This document shows, in pieces, positions 9,138-18,320 of a stretch of DNA of 28,669 nucleotides. Below the pieces are notes generated by a model that was not told the DNA's origin, did not search any database, and was given only the letters and a program-made list of their open reading frames with translations. The DNA comes from Dunaliella salina (taxonomy: Eukaryota > Chlorophyta > Chlorophyceae > Chlamydomonadales > Dunaliellaceae). The stretch lies in the NCBI GenBank assembly GCA_002284615.2, contig MU070232.1:81024-109692 (forward strand). Direction: 5' to 3'. The translations under genes and the position numbers were made by a program. The first letter of the stretch is position 1; the number at the start of each line of letters is the position of its first letter.

Positions 9138-9818
9138 AAACAAAAAGATCAAGTGAGAAAATTGAACAGAAATGAGTGAAGTCACGCAGGGAAGAAAAAT
9201 GAACCAGGCAAATGTTTTTCCTTGTCCTTAGGCAAGCAACAGAAAAAGTCTTCTCAAAATCATGTCTTCAAGCACCAGCATCAGAAAATTCAGACCTGCG
9301 AGTTTGCTTACTTAACACCTTCTAAAGAACTGCCACAAATTGCAAATAGCCATCACACAGCAAAGACAGGAGTGAGATCAGTAATTGACTCCCTTGTTTC
9401 TCTACATTGGCCCCTTGTAATAATTGAACTGTCTGCATGTTCCTCGGGCAAGATAATCTGTGCAACGTTTTGCCAAGCCAATTAATCAAGAAATCAAGAA
9501 ATCAATTAATGTGCCTCATGCAGAATATTGTTCGCATGCAGTTTGGTGCCTTCATGTTTGGGAAGTTGCTCACGAAACCAACAAAGCCAATCTTACAAAC
9601 AACTCTGGCCTCCCTTAAATGTAGCATTGCACCTCCTGCTAAGTATACCAGCGTAGAAAATGAAAGAACTCCTCCTGAACCAACAGTTCATAATGTCTGC
9701 CCATTACAAGAGCAACTACATGTCACTATCACACAGCTTCATCCACACGCGTTTCTCCTCACAAAAACCTGCTTAGGGCAGTCGAAAACCTTTTCAGCAC
9801 ACTGTCATCCAAATTACT

Positions 9819-10012
9819 GCCAGTTGATTTCCCTTAAGCCAGTATATTCGTATCCAGACAATTGCCAGCTACATTAGTCTCCTTTTAATTCAGCACAATG
9901 GCACACAGAAAAGTCGGACAAATTAGTCCACCTAATCCAGCACACTCACATCCATATTTTTGCCAGCCACCTGAGTTTCCTCATAATCCAGCACGGTGGC
10001 ATGCACACAAAT
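9819..10012. repeat. Degenerate tandem duplication inside the 3.4-kb element
   Basis: A unit of about 90 bp recurs, recognisable by TGCCAGC(T/C)AC, then AGT-x-TCCT and TAAT(T/C)CAGCAC followed by TGGCA, near 9862-9905 and 9951-9995, with a weaker copy before. It suggests the interior grew by local duplication. Confidence 0.5.
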
Positions 10013-10439
10013 TCAGCTACACCACTCTACCTAATCCCATCTAGTGGCATGTACACTGAGGAGTAGCTTCAGAATCATGATTTCACCCATGTTTCCATCC
10101 TCAGTGTCTGCATTGCACACTACATTTGGAAGGGCATTGCTGCCAAAGTGAAACGGTATGTACATGCTTCGACCACATGCAAACACATGCACGTATCCTC
10201 AGCATAGATGCAATTAGCATAACACCACTTCAGACAACTTGAATTTGCCTTAAAATAGCGCATCTGCCAAATGCTTTCATCGGCCTTCTTCCCTCAAGCC
10301 TCAAAAGCCTCCAGGCTTTTCCTTGCGGCATTAAATAAAACAAGCACTCTCACATGCCTTTCAAATTGGGCAAGTCTTCTTAAATCAGTGTATCTGCAAC
10401 AGGCCTCTCAAGCCTCTGTCCTCATGCCTTCTGAGCAAA

Positions 10440-10609
10440 GATGCTGTGCACTCCATTGCACTAAGCCACTTGTGAGCAGACTGTACCATGCATTCCAGAA
10501 ACTGCTCAAGGCTCTGCAGCCTCATTCCAAGATCGTCTATAATACGATGCTGTGCATTCCACTTGCACTGTGCCACTTGTGACCTGACTGCACCATTGCA
10601 TTCCAGAAG
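10440..10609. repeat. Second tandem duplication inside the 3.4-kb element
   Basis: GATGCTGTGCA...CCACTTGTGA...GCATTCCAGAA is present at 10440-10501 and again at 10546-10609, an offset of about 106 bp with a few substitutions. It lies in the non-coding interior. Confidence 0.6.
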
Positions 10610-12124
10610 TTGGTTACTGCTGTGCGATAAGAAGCCGCAGAAATCCACAACAGTCAACACAACCTTGCGCACTCTTCTTGCAAAGGCACATTGCCAAAAC
10701 TCACTCATGCGCACATCTGATGCAGCGTGACCAAACAAAAGTCCCAAAGACTTCAAGGCGCCCAAAAAAAAAAAATGTGCTGCTTTTGCACCTCCCGAGT
10801 TCCCTCCACCAGCAAAACCCTCAGCAACCAGTCCATGGATCCAGTGAACACAGCTTGTACACCCGTATGTACGCAATGCACACCTTCACCCCAAAACCGG
10901 CAATTCACAGCACCTGTTGTCCCAACCAGGATACTGCTACACACAGAGTAAGTGCTTGGACCAGACCAAAACTGCCAGCGGTTCCAACATGTGCACGCCT
11001 GAGCGCGTTAACAAAGATACATGCCAATGGATACATGCCAACTCTGGGTCTCACAGCTACCCGCCCCACTGCACAGTCCTTCCATGAATATGCGGAACTC
11101 AACATCTCAGTCCATATCCTACTTATGCCACCGCCCATACAATGGCACAGCACTTGGATCTTGCACTCGCGCGCCAAATGCAGACCCATCATGAAAGGGG
11201 TCCCAATCCTCACAAAAAGCTCACTCTCTCAGCAAAAACAGGGCTCTGGCGAGCTACAGGCGGCCTTCACTCGGAGGACAGCACTAAAATAACATCCAGG
11301 TCACTTTCAAATGCTACACCAGAAGCATCCATCACCAGCATGTCCAGCTGTGTACACCAACTTGTGCGTCAAAAGCACGCCAATGCACAACAAGCATGAA
11401 CAGACAAAATATAAACCACAGTGTCTCCAATCCCTAGATTATCGTCTGCATGTTTGCTTTGACTCGTGCCTCATGCACGCCAAAACAACAGCAGCAAATC
11501 TGTCCCTTCAGGGTTTCAACCTATGCCCAGCCTGCCATCCCCCCAGTCCAGGTCCCCAGGTGCAGTACTTAGCAATTGCACCTCATTCAACTATTTCTCG
11601 CGAGCCCCTCACCGGCATTCTAACATGCGGGTCCATCTCTCTCACAGGGGGCGCTCGCTCCTGGGGACTTGGAGGTGGTCAAGACGTGAGCCCCTAGCAT
11701 CCACGTCATGGCCAAACAAAAAGGCCAAAAGAGTCCATATAGCCTGCACTCATGCCATGGATTGCAACCGTAGGAGCTGAAGTCCATTGTCCAATTCTAC
11801 AGTACATGGAGATTCCCAAAGATGCCAGAAGGTTCCACCATCTAATCAGAACCTCCGTCTACAGGTCTTGCAAGCCAGCATGCAAGCATAATTCTGTCCA
11901 TCTCGAGAGTCTGCTCTAGTGCTCGTGCTCGTGCTTGCGTCCAGAGTCTTAGCACACGAGCTGCTACATCGATGTCGGGCGCAGTGGCAAACCAGATTCG
12001 CGCCCACTCAATCAGCACCAAAGCCAATACTTAGCTTCGCGTTCTTGTTGAGCCCCAAGGTACAGCCCACGACACCCTTCGCAAAGGCGACATGGCTGCA
12101 CCATCAGCTCAGCCTGCCCAGGAG

Positions 12125-12143
12125 GGCGGCTTCGCTGTCAAAC
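12125..12143 (-). other. Putative primer binding site of the 3.4-kb element
   Basis: Immediately inside the 5' LTR on the minus strand is TTTGACAGCGAAGCCGCC. It shares the core GCGAAGCC with the equivalent positions in the gypsy element (23500-23519, CGAAGCC) and the internal LTR-like block (17125-17146). The matching tRNA is not identified. Confidence 0.45.
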
Positions 12144-12319
12144 TGTTATGGTGTTGTGGCTACATGGCTGGCTGACGCTGGCGAGGTGGACGAGATGAGG
12201 GGGATCAACTCCTTTACATGTATATTCGATATTAATTAAAAAGGCCAACACCCAAAATCTGAGGCAAGGTTCACACTTTCTCACAGAAATACTGTTCCAA
12301 CTGATTTAAGTTTATAACA
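12144..12319 (-). repeat. 5' LTR of the 3.4-kb element (right copy)
   Basis: Direct repeat of 8924-9099, TG...CA bounded, followed by the GTTAT target duplication. Confidence 0.9.
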
Positions 12320-12324
12320 GTTAT

Positions 12325-13476
12325 TCCAGCCTGTTTTTTTTACATATGCGTCAAGTCTCGCGGCAGGAGGTGCCGGTCGGATTCTGTGGCTGTCCAAGCG
12401 CATGGAGGGCGGACAAGGGTGGAGTGCGGTCCTTTTCGCTCGGGCTCCTCTTCAAACAGCATGGATTCATGCCAGTCCAATCCTACCTCTCAGAGGATGA
12501 TTCGGCGACCAACCAGGAGCATGGAGCATGGGGTCCAGAATTGGTGCAATCACACACAACGGGTACCGACTAGTTACACACTGTTCAAAACATGTTATGG
12601 TAATCATTTTATGGCGACACAAAGTCAAACTTTGCAAAATGGAAGTCGGGATACATCATGGAGTCGGGATACATTGACGCCTTGGTAGAGCAGACACGAC
12701 TGAGCTATCCGACGGGCATAGAACGCTGTGGGGAAGCACAAAACTGTAAAATTGGCCTGTCTGTGCTGAAATTACCTCTGCCTTACGTACCTTGAGGATG
12801 GCTTACAGCTTATGATGGTGTATGCAAAATGATAGCGGTGATATTCGTTTGGGCTTGCCTGTGTGTTTGAAAGGCACTCTGCGCATTTCTTCTTTGACAC
12901 GAGGTGCACTCCCTACTGAATTCCAATTGGTGCAAAGCACACCAGGTCCAAACAAACATTTATACAAACTTCAAAATGTGTACAATACATGCATCGTAGC
13001 TCATCCAGCCGCAGCGGGACGCCGCCGCAGCAAGAGAGCAATTTATTACAGCAAAAGAAACGAGTAATGTAATAATGTATTCTTGGATTTGCTGTGCTTT
13101 TGCTTGAGGTATGCTGAAGAGGGCAAAGGGTGTGTCATCTTGGTTAATCTTTCACGAAACCACAAATTTTACACTAAGGCCCGCCCAATTGTTTTTCATG
13201 ATTGATATATCCGGCTCTCTCATTGTGTATGCACTGCTTCACACAAGTATACTTCTATCTCTTATAATTCTGGCCCTCCTCACACCTTTTTACACAGCAT
13301 GGCAGTCAATGTGCTTCTCCTTTGTCTTTGCCGAGGTCTCGTGTGTTGCCAATCTTGTTGTATGCACTCAGCCCTGGAGCATTTAATCTCCTTTTCTATT
13401 TGCTTTGTTGTGGTCTGCAAAACAATCCCAATCATCTTGATCTTTAACTGTTGCGGGTGTGCCTGGTGTTTGTCCC
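12325..13476. other. Mostly non-coding; two coding-like plus-strand frames
   Basis: Frames at 12346-12573 and 12822-13067 have mixed composition (the latter contains PTEFQLVQSTPGPNKHLYKL), but no domain, splice pattern or neighbour confirms them. A small direct repeat GAGTCGGGATACAT / AAGTCGGGATACAT sits at 12645-12673. The frame at 13111-13386 is hydrophobic with stretches resembling membrane segments, but that follows from T-rich sequence. No gene is called. Confidence 0.3.
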
Positions 13477-13565
13477 TGCTTGATAATCATCATGAAATTG
13501 TTCTTTTTTACGAGCAGGCTACCAGTTGAAAGTTTTGACAGAAAGCCTTATTTCTTTAACCCTGG
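13477..13565 (+). mobile_element. LINE 3' end: C-terminal peptide and tail
   Basis: The frame ending at 13529 finishes with HHEIVLFYEQATS, resembling the C-terminal HE-x-x-x-FYEQ-x-S ending I associate with some LINE ORFs. After it comes a diverged copy of the tail block seen at 1283-1351 and 15490-15553 (GTTTTGACAGAAAGCCTTATT, pyrimidines, AACCC). It abuts the truncated end of the minus-strand LINE. The 5' boundary is unknown. Confidence 0.4.
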
Positions 13566-13969
13566 TTATGTTTGACCATTCTGTCTATCATGGTGTCCCA
13601 GATAATAAGGTCATTAGGGGTGCAAGGAGTTACTGCAAAAGAGTGTGCAAGGCTAGGGATTATGGCAGTGCGGACAATGTTTAGAAGTTGGCAAGGGGAT
13701 GCATAGGATGGGTCAAGATAGTCAATCAAACCTTTTACGTTACGAGTATTACGCTGAATCTGGTGCTTCCAGTTCAGTCCATGGTCATTTGAACTCCGAG
13801 ATAGAGGAAGGGCTCGCTTGATGCACGGAACTGGGCATTCTGTCCTTGGATTTCTATTTTCCCCTGAAGCCTTTGATGGAGAGCTTGAGAAGGAGATCAT
13901 TCTATTGTGACCTTTTCTGGGATGGCTGTTTAGGATGCCGGTAACTCTTTTCTTGCTATCAAGTAATGA
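13566..13969 (-). pseudogene. Minus-strand LINE, post-RT segment
   Basis: Minus-strand translation contains SKKRVTGILNSHPRKGHN and, further on, LLNIVRTAIIPSLAHSFAV and CTPNDLIIWDTMIDRMVKH, which match the order of the region after the RT motifs in this LINE type. It is the direct continuation of the RT segment ending at 15554, from which it is separated by an inserted plus-strand unit. Its 3' end is cut at about 13566 by another LINE tail. Confidence 0.7.
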
Positions 13970-14036
13970 TAAAAAAAAAGATGAGTTAATCACAAAGTAT
14001 CATACAAGGACACGTCCTGAACCTTACACCAATTGT

Positions 14037-14780
14037 ATGGTGATATGGAGACCACCTACTCGATCACAGCTTATCAACCATGCCGACACAATACTTCGGC
14101 GAACAGTGGCCCGTACGTGTGAGCAAGCTACCGTATTAACGAGACAATTGCACAATACTGCATCAGAAAACTTTTCACTGAAACAAAATGTATCTTTTGC
14201 ACACTGGCAAAAAACTGAAGTTGAACGACGAATCGGTCTCCGAAAACGTGATGTCTTTCCAGTTCGAAACAATGACTATGATGGGGCTTCCATCTGGAAG
14301 AGAGACACTGAGCTGGATTGGCACGAACATGATGACATTGCTGGACATGCGTTCGTAGTGTCTAGAGGTAATGTTTACATTGACACAGTGTCGCACGTTC
14401 TCGGTACGGACAAGCCAATCCTTACATGTATCAGAAACTGCAACACATCCCGTATCTTTGTCTCAAACAAGGGACGTGCGGGCCCCCCTGTCGTGAAATC
14501 ATTCCTCAACTCAATTAAGGGCCAAGTTCCGCAAAAATGGAAAGTGCAAAGGGAACGCACAAAATTAACAATGCAACGGGAGAGAAGTATGAATGAGAAA
14601 AGTACTGCAATCCAAAGAGTCATTTCTTCAGAATCAAAATTTGCTGGCCTCGACACGTATGTTGGAGTGAACGGATCAAGTAAGTACCTCTATTACGGAA
14701 ACAGACGGGATGCCTTAAAACCCAAGGAGAAAAGACACACCAGCATACGAGTATCCCGTCTGAAACCACTTCGAGTTTGA
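14037..14780 (+). pseudogene. Retroelement-associated ORF, copy B
   Basis: Frame is open from the insertion boundary; the first Met inside the unit is at 14037. It aligns with the copy A ORF through W-x-RDT-x-LD, IAG, GTDKP, NKGRAG, VKSFLN, VPQ-x-WKVQRERT and TMQRERSM. Near 14740 the frame shifts: the homologous YPV, HFEFDP and GGINY block continues in another frame to a stop near 14859 and contains one in-frame TGA. Copy B lacks copy A's long Asn-rich and acidic tail. N-terminal 100 residues are basic and helix-prone and have no clear counterpart in copy A. Function unknown. Confidence 0.6.
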
Positions 14781-14859
14781 TCCCTTCTTGAATATGGGCA
14801 ACGGAGGCATTAACTATAAGGACACGACCAATCTTCAAAGCTCATCTATTGACGCTTAA

Positions 14860-15489
14860 ATCACTCGATCCCTCCCAATTTCTACTTATATCTCCTCTTC
14901 ATCTTGTGACGGGGATGTCCACATGCACGATGCTTCACGCAACACAGGACCTTGGGGCCCGCCTGATAAAATAAAGCGCGCTCAGCGACTTCAGCTAGGC
15001 CTCACACAATTACTTCTACACTCATGCAGAATGTTTGCCAGGCACCATTGCAACATAACAGAGGTCTCAAGAGTTTTGATGCGCTGATCCATAATATCTT
15101 CCTTCCAACAGCTTTTCCGCAGCTTGCTCACTCTGTATTTGAAGGAGGATCTAGGCCTCTCTCAACTCCTCTTCCACTCTTTTAACATCTTTGCAAAGCA
15201 ATATGGCTATATGGCAGAGATTCAAGGATCTTGATGTGCTGATCCATTTCAATTACATTGGATAATCAGGAGTTTCCCACTCGTAGGAGGCTTTCACAGA
15301 GGATTCACCAATCATGAACAAATGTACAGCCTCTGTTCTAGGATATGAAAGTTGAGTTCCTGCATCCATGTCTTAAACATTCATTCCTTTTTTTTTCCCA
15401 TCTCTTATTGATTGTGATTCAGGACGTGTCCTCATCCCAACCCCTGTAAACAATCACCAATTTTTCATTAAACCAAACTTTCATTATCA
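14860..15489 (+). other. 3' untranslated part of the copy B unit
   Basis: No ORF of note. A phrase of the form TTTTGATGCGCTGATCCAT recurs as TCTTGATGTGCTGATCCAT at about 15075 and 15228, a diverged direct repeat about 153 bp apart. It leads into the conserved tail block. Confidence 0.4.
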
Positions 15490-15553
15490 GGCTGAGCAGT
15501 CGCGTGTTTTGCCTGAAGGCCTTTTTCTTTCCCTGTAACCCTGTAACCCTACC

Positions 15554-16141
15554 AGATAATGAGTGCGGCCCAGTCAGAGTGGAGGGTGAGATTTCTGGCT
15601 TGTGCTTTCAGGTCTTGTATTGTGCTAGTTGGACAGAGGAGGTCATCCGCAAAGGCAGCGCTGCCAAGGTTATTTGCAAGGTGGTTGTTGGCGGTGTTTT
15701 GGTCTAGAACACATCCATGTTTGCAGCTGCGTCCCCGTACGTGTAGCCAACATAAGAGGGGCTCCATGTAGAGCAGAAGTAGGAAGGGTGAGAGTGAATA
15801 ACCTTGAATTATACCCCTCTCAACATGAATTTGCTTGGTGCTAGTCCCTGAGGGCAGTCTTACTTGGGTAGTGGCATTTTCATACAGATTTTTGACGGTG
15901 CCTATGGCATCGGTGGGGAAGTCCAAATCGTACATCATCCAGAGCATCCTGTGATGGTCAGTAGTGTTAAAGGCTGAGGTGAAATCTACAATGAGGACAT
16001 GGATTTTTCCAAAATTTCAAACAAATTTGGCATCAAGTCTCATGATGACATTTTGGAGTTGGTGGATGGTGCCTTTTTGATCTTGGAAGCCAGCTTGTGT
16101 GGAGCTCAGGAGGGAGTGTGCTTCTGCATACTCATAGAGTA
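15554..16141 (-). pseudogene. Minus-strand LINE, RT palm segment
   Basis: The minus strand encodes, in order, LYEYAEAHSLLSSTQAGF, a motif A block (VDFTSAFNTTDH, catalytic Asp), MLWMMYDLDFPTDAIGTVKNL, motif B (ERGIIQGYSLSPF, where an Asp is more usual than Tyr) and motif C (FADDLL). These are the core reverse transcriptase motifs of non-LTR retrotransposons. One frame disruption lies between about 15990 and 16030. The segment is bounded by the inverted-repeat insertion at 16142 and by the copy B unit. Confidence 0.8.
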
Positions 16142-16396
16142 CCATAGAGAAATGTACTCGTCACGGACCCCACAAAAAATGAATATTCAACGCTACCACG
16201 CACCAACCACGCACCCCTAAAATTGATATTTTACACAACTGCGCAGGGGGCAATTTTGACCACCTTCACTCACTCGCTGTCTGAAATGGTAATATTCACA
16301 ATCGCGCACCCTCAAATTAAACATTTAATTTACCATCACTCAGTCATCGTGCATGGCCACAAACAATTTTTTCACAGTGATTTCTTTTCTCTACGG
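16142..16396. mobile_element. 255-bp inverted-repeat element (MITE-like) inside the LINE
   Basis: Ends CCATAGAGAAA (16142-16152) and TTTCTCTACGG (16386-16396) are inverted repeats of 11 bp with one mismatch. The LINE RT reads MVTYT before it and LYEYAEA after it, so the block is an insertion. Flanks show TA on the left and TGTA on the right, a possible short target duplication with damage. No ORF inside. Confidence 0.65.
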
Positions 16397-16839
16397 TGTA
16401 TAAGTAACCATGCGCGTCCAGAGTTTGCAGAGCGTGTTGGCTAGTCCAATGGGTCTGTAGGGGGATATATCTGTCTCCTCTCCTTTGTCGATGAGGATAG
16501 TTTCACTGATTTTCCAAGACACCGGGGTGAGGCGCGTAACCCACATGATAATGAAGAGCTCATGAATGCTCTCTTGGATTTTGGGGGAGAGCACTCTTAA
16601 GATCTCATTCACTATGCCATCTGGACCTGGTGATTTGCTATTACAGAGGTTTTTGATGCATTCATTAAAGGTACTTTATCCATGATTTTGGAGTGAAGCC
16701 ATTCTCTGTGATCTTTCCCTTCCAATTTGTCTTGTGTAATCCTTGACTGCAGGATGAATGGGTCTGGCACAAGACCAGAATGATAAGACTGCTCCCAGGG
16801 ATAATTATGTGGGGCTTTGTGTGGAAGATATTTGCCATG
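16397..16839 (-). pseudogene. Minus-strand LINE, linker and RT fingers
   Basis: From the gypsy insertion the minus strand reads HGKYLPHKAPHNYPWEQ and PFILQSRIT, then, after a frame change near 16670, NLCNSKSPGPDGIVNEIL, SWKISETILIDKG and SPYRPIGLANTLCKLWTRMV. These are the N-terminal RT signatures (SPGPDG, YRPIxLxN) of LINEs. The segment continues the linker at 23596-24530 across the inserted gypsy element. Confidence 0.8.
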
Positions 16840-16844
16840 TTTGG

Positions 16845-16915
16845 TGTAACACTTGTGAAAAGGCAGAGCCCGGGATGTAGTACAAGGCTATCGTAAGCCT
16901 TGTATATCTGTTACA
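16845..16915 (-). repeat. 3' LTR of the gypsy element (71 bp)
   Basis: Matches 23520-23590 with three substitutions. Contains an inverted repeat TACAAGGCT / AGCCTTGTA with a 6-base spacer. No TATA box is visible. Confidence 0.9.
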
Positions 16916-16954
16916 TTCCTCCCCACCCTCCTGAGCTCGCGTCCTCGTGAGCTT
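16916..16954 (-). other. Polypurine tract and GCGTCC hairpin of the gypsy element
   Basis: On the minus strand AGGAGGGTGGGGAGGAA directly precedes the 3' LTR, the position expected for plus-strand priming. Next to it GCTC-GCGTCCTCG-GAGC-like sequence can fold, resembling the hairpin beside the 3.4-kb element's tract. Confidence 0.75.
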
Positions 16955-17079
16955 AACACAACTAGACGAAATCCCACAGGATTTTTACATGTTAATCTCA
17001 GAACAAAGTCAGTGGTTAATTGGACATACCAATGTAACCTTCGGGAAGAACTTCCGCTTTTTCCACTGTGTTTTCCCCA

Positions 17080-17146
17080 GGGATCAAACCAGGGACCTCA
17101 CGATTGCGAAGCATCATGGGTGGTCCTGGCTAGGCTTCGCTACCAA
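17080..17146 (-). other. Primer-site-like and tRNA-like segment inside the gypsy element
   Basis: Directly after the internal LTR-like block on the minus strand is TTGGTAGCGAAGCC, nearly the same as the element's own primer site (TTGGCACCGAAGCC). It contains TAGCGAAGC, which fits the first half of a Pol III A box, then a CATGAT/ATCGTG stem, then GGTTTGATCCC, close to a B box. It does not fold into a full tRNA. Confidence 0.4.
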
Positions 17147-17388
17147 TGTAACAGGCAAAGGGCCAGCAGAGCGCCGTACCTTAGCTGTTAGTCTTCCCGT
17201 GGGTCCGTAAGTAGTAGCAGAGGGGGCTCCAACACGCCCGCCTCCGTGAGCTGCTACCTGATAATCCCTCCATAAACGTGTTATAAAAGAACTGCCGAAA
17301 TCAGCTCCCCGAGGTATTTATACCCTTGCCACAGAGGAGTAACTTAGAGTGATAATACTCAAAGTCACATGTAACAATGATTGTTACA
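17147..17388 (-). repeat. Internal LTR-like block (242 bp) with TATA box
   Basis: TG...CA bounded (TGTAACA ... TGTTACA). On the minus strand it is preceded by a purine stretch AAGGAAGAA, contains TATAAATA at 17322-17315 within GGGTATAAATACC, and is followed by a primer-site-like sequence. It thus has every neighbour expected of an LTR, yet there is only one copy and no target duplication. The chromodomain ORF stop lies inside it (17365). Confidence 0.5.
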
Positions 17389-17559
17389 TTCTTCCTTGTA
17401 AGCTCTAAGTAATTCAGCTATTAGTGTACCCTCTAACGGGATTGACTCAGGCTCCCACGTGTTATGGTCCCAAGAATAACCTTCCCATTTGATGAGGTAT
17501 TCATAGAAAGCCTCTTGCCTTTTAGGGCGATGTTTGGTTTTCTGTCTAGCTGTGACCAT
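17365..17559 (-). pseudogene. Chromodomain at the integrase C terminus
   Basis: Contains EYLIKWEGYSWDHNTWEP followed by ESI, the classic chromodomain core with the aromatic positions Y, W and W. In chromoviruses this domain steers integration towards modified chromatin. It is shifted out of frame from the integrase upstream by a frame change near 17590. It ends in ECNNHCYM inside the LTR-like block. Confidence 0.85.
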
Positions 17560-18320
17560 TTAAACGCGATGGGATACAATGCGTTCCACACGGAAATTTC
17601 TTCACCATGAACTACAAACGAAAGAGGAGTTGGTTGGGTACGCCCATCTCTATGATACTTTTTAAGTAGTGATACATGGAAAACATCATGTATGCGGAGA
17701 TTGGCAGGTAGCTCTAGTCTGTATGCCAAAGAGTTGATTTGTTCAACTACTGTAAACGGACCCAACCATTTTGGCATAAGCTTAGGTGTACCCGGTAACC
17801 TAAGTTTGACATTTGTAAAGCTGAGCAAAACTTCATCACGAACAACAAATTCAACAGGCCTACGTGCTTTGTCAGCATAAGCTTTGTGCCTATGTTGAGC
17901 TGCTTGAAGAGCTGCTTTTGCGTCTCTTAAGCCTTGTTGCATGTTTTGGACGAAGGTTTCTACGGTAGGAACTTTTGAGGTAGTTTTAAGTGTCCAAGAA
18001 AGAGGAGTTTGGGGGTCCCTTCCGAAGTTTAAACGAAAAGGAGTCGATTTGGTGGATTCATGAAAAGAATTATTGATAGCAAACTCGGCCATAGCTAAGT
18101 AGGTATCCCAGTCATCCTGTTGAGGATTGACATAATTTCTAATCATATCTTCCAAAACTCTGTTTACTCTTTCTGTCTGACCATCACTCTGCGGATGGAA
18201 AGAAGTGGATTTATGACTTTTAATGTCACAACACTTCAGAAGTTCCTGCCCAAATTTGCTGGTGAACCTTGCATCTCTATCGGACACAAAATTCTTTGGG
18301 TAGCCATGGTGTACAAACAC
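17560..18320 (-). pseudogene. Ty3/gypsy integrase, catalytic core part and GPF/Y-like module
   Basis: The second catalytic Asp is in NFVSDRDARF (codon 18281-18279) and the Glu in DGQTERVNR, 35 residues apart, the canonical D35E spacing. FHPQSDGQ and AEFAINNSFHESTKSTPF are standard integrase landmarks. PKWLGPFTVVEQINSLAYRL is the GPF/Y module, and IHDVFHVSLLKKY follows. The frame is lost near 17590 before the chromodomain, so the ORF wrongly continues to 17433. Confidence 0.9.

Larger units (their letters stand above)
8924..12319 (-). mobile_element. Complete non-autonomous LTR retrotransposon (3.4 kb)
   Basis: Two near-identical 176-bp direct repeats start TGTTAT and end TAACA. They are flanked by a perfect 5-bp duplication GTTAT (8919-8923 and 12320-12324). 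The polypurine tract lies inside the left LTR and the primer-site-like sequence inside the right LTR, so the element reads on the minus strand. The 3.04-kb interior has no gag, protease, RT or integrase similarity on either strand; its longest frames (10385-10876 minus, 10678-11292 plus) look like chance ORFs. Size and structure fit a LARD-type element that depends on proteins from another LTR element. About four differences between the LTRs indicate a fairly recent insertion. Confidence 0.9.
13970..15553 (+). mobile_element. Inserted plus-strand retroelement unit carrying copy B
   Basis: About 1.58 kb inserted within the minus-strand LINE. The flanks show an imperfect target duplication (AGTAATGA at 13962-13969, AGATAATGA at 15554-15562). 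The host LINE frame reads ...SDWAALII before it and SKKRVTG after it. The unit starts at an A9 run, holds the copy B ORF, and ends with the shared tail block and two TGTAACCC units. This fits 5'-truncated target-primed insertion of the copy A family. Confidence 0.7.

Noticed and set aside
10385..11292. Longest ORFs inside the 3.4-kb element
   Set aside because: No domain, overlap each other on opposite strands, and lie across a tandem duplication; chance ORFs fit better.
13111..13386. Hydrophobic ORF resembling a membrane protein
   Set aside because: Composition follows T-rich sequence; no start context, homologue or splice support.
17147..17388. Separate solo LTR insertion
   Set aside because: No flanking target duplication, and it is flanked by its own purine tract and primer-like site, so a simple solo insertion does not explain it. 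It is kept as an open finding instead.
17433..17590. Continuation of the integrase ORF to 17433
   Set aside because: The residues there are out of frame; the chromodomain in the other frame is the genuine continuation.
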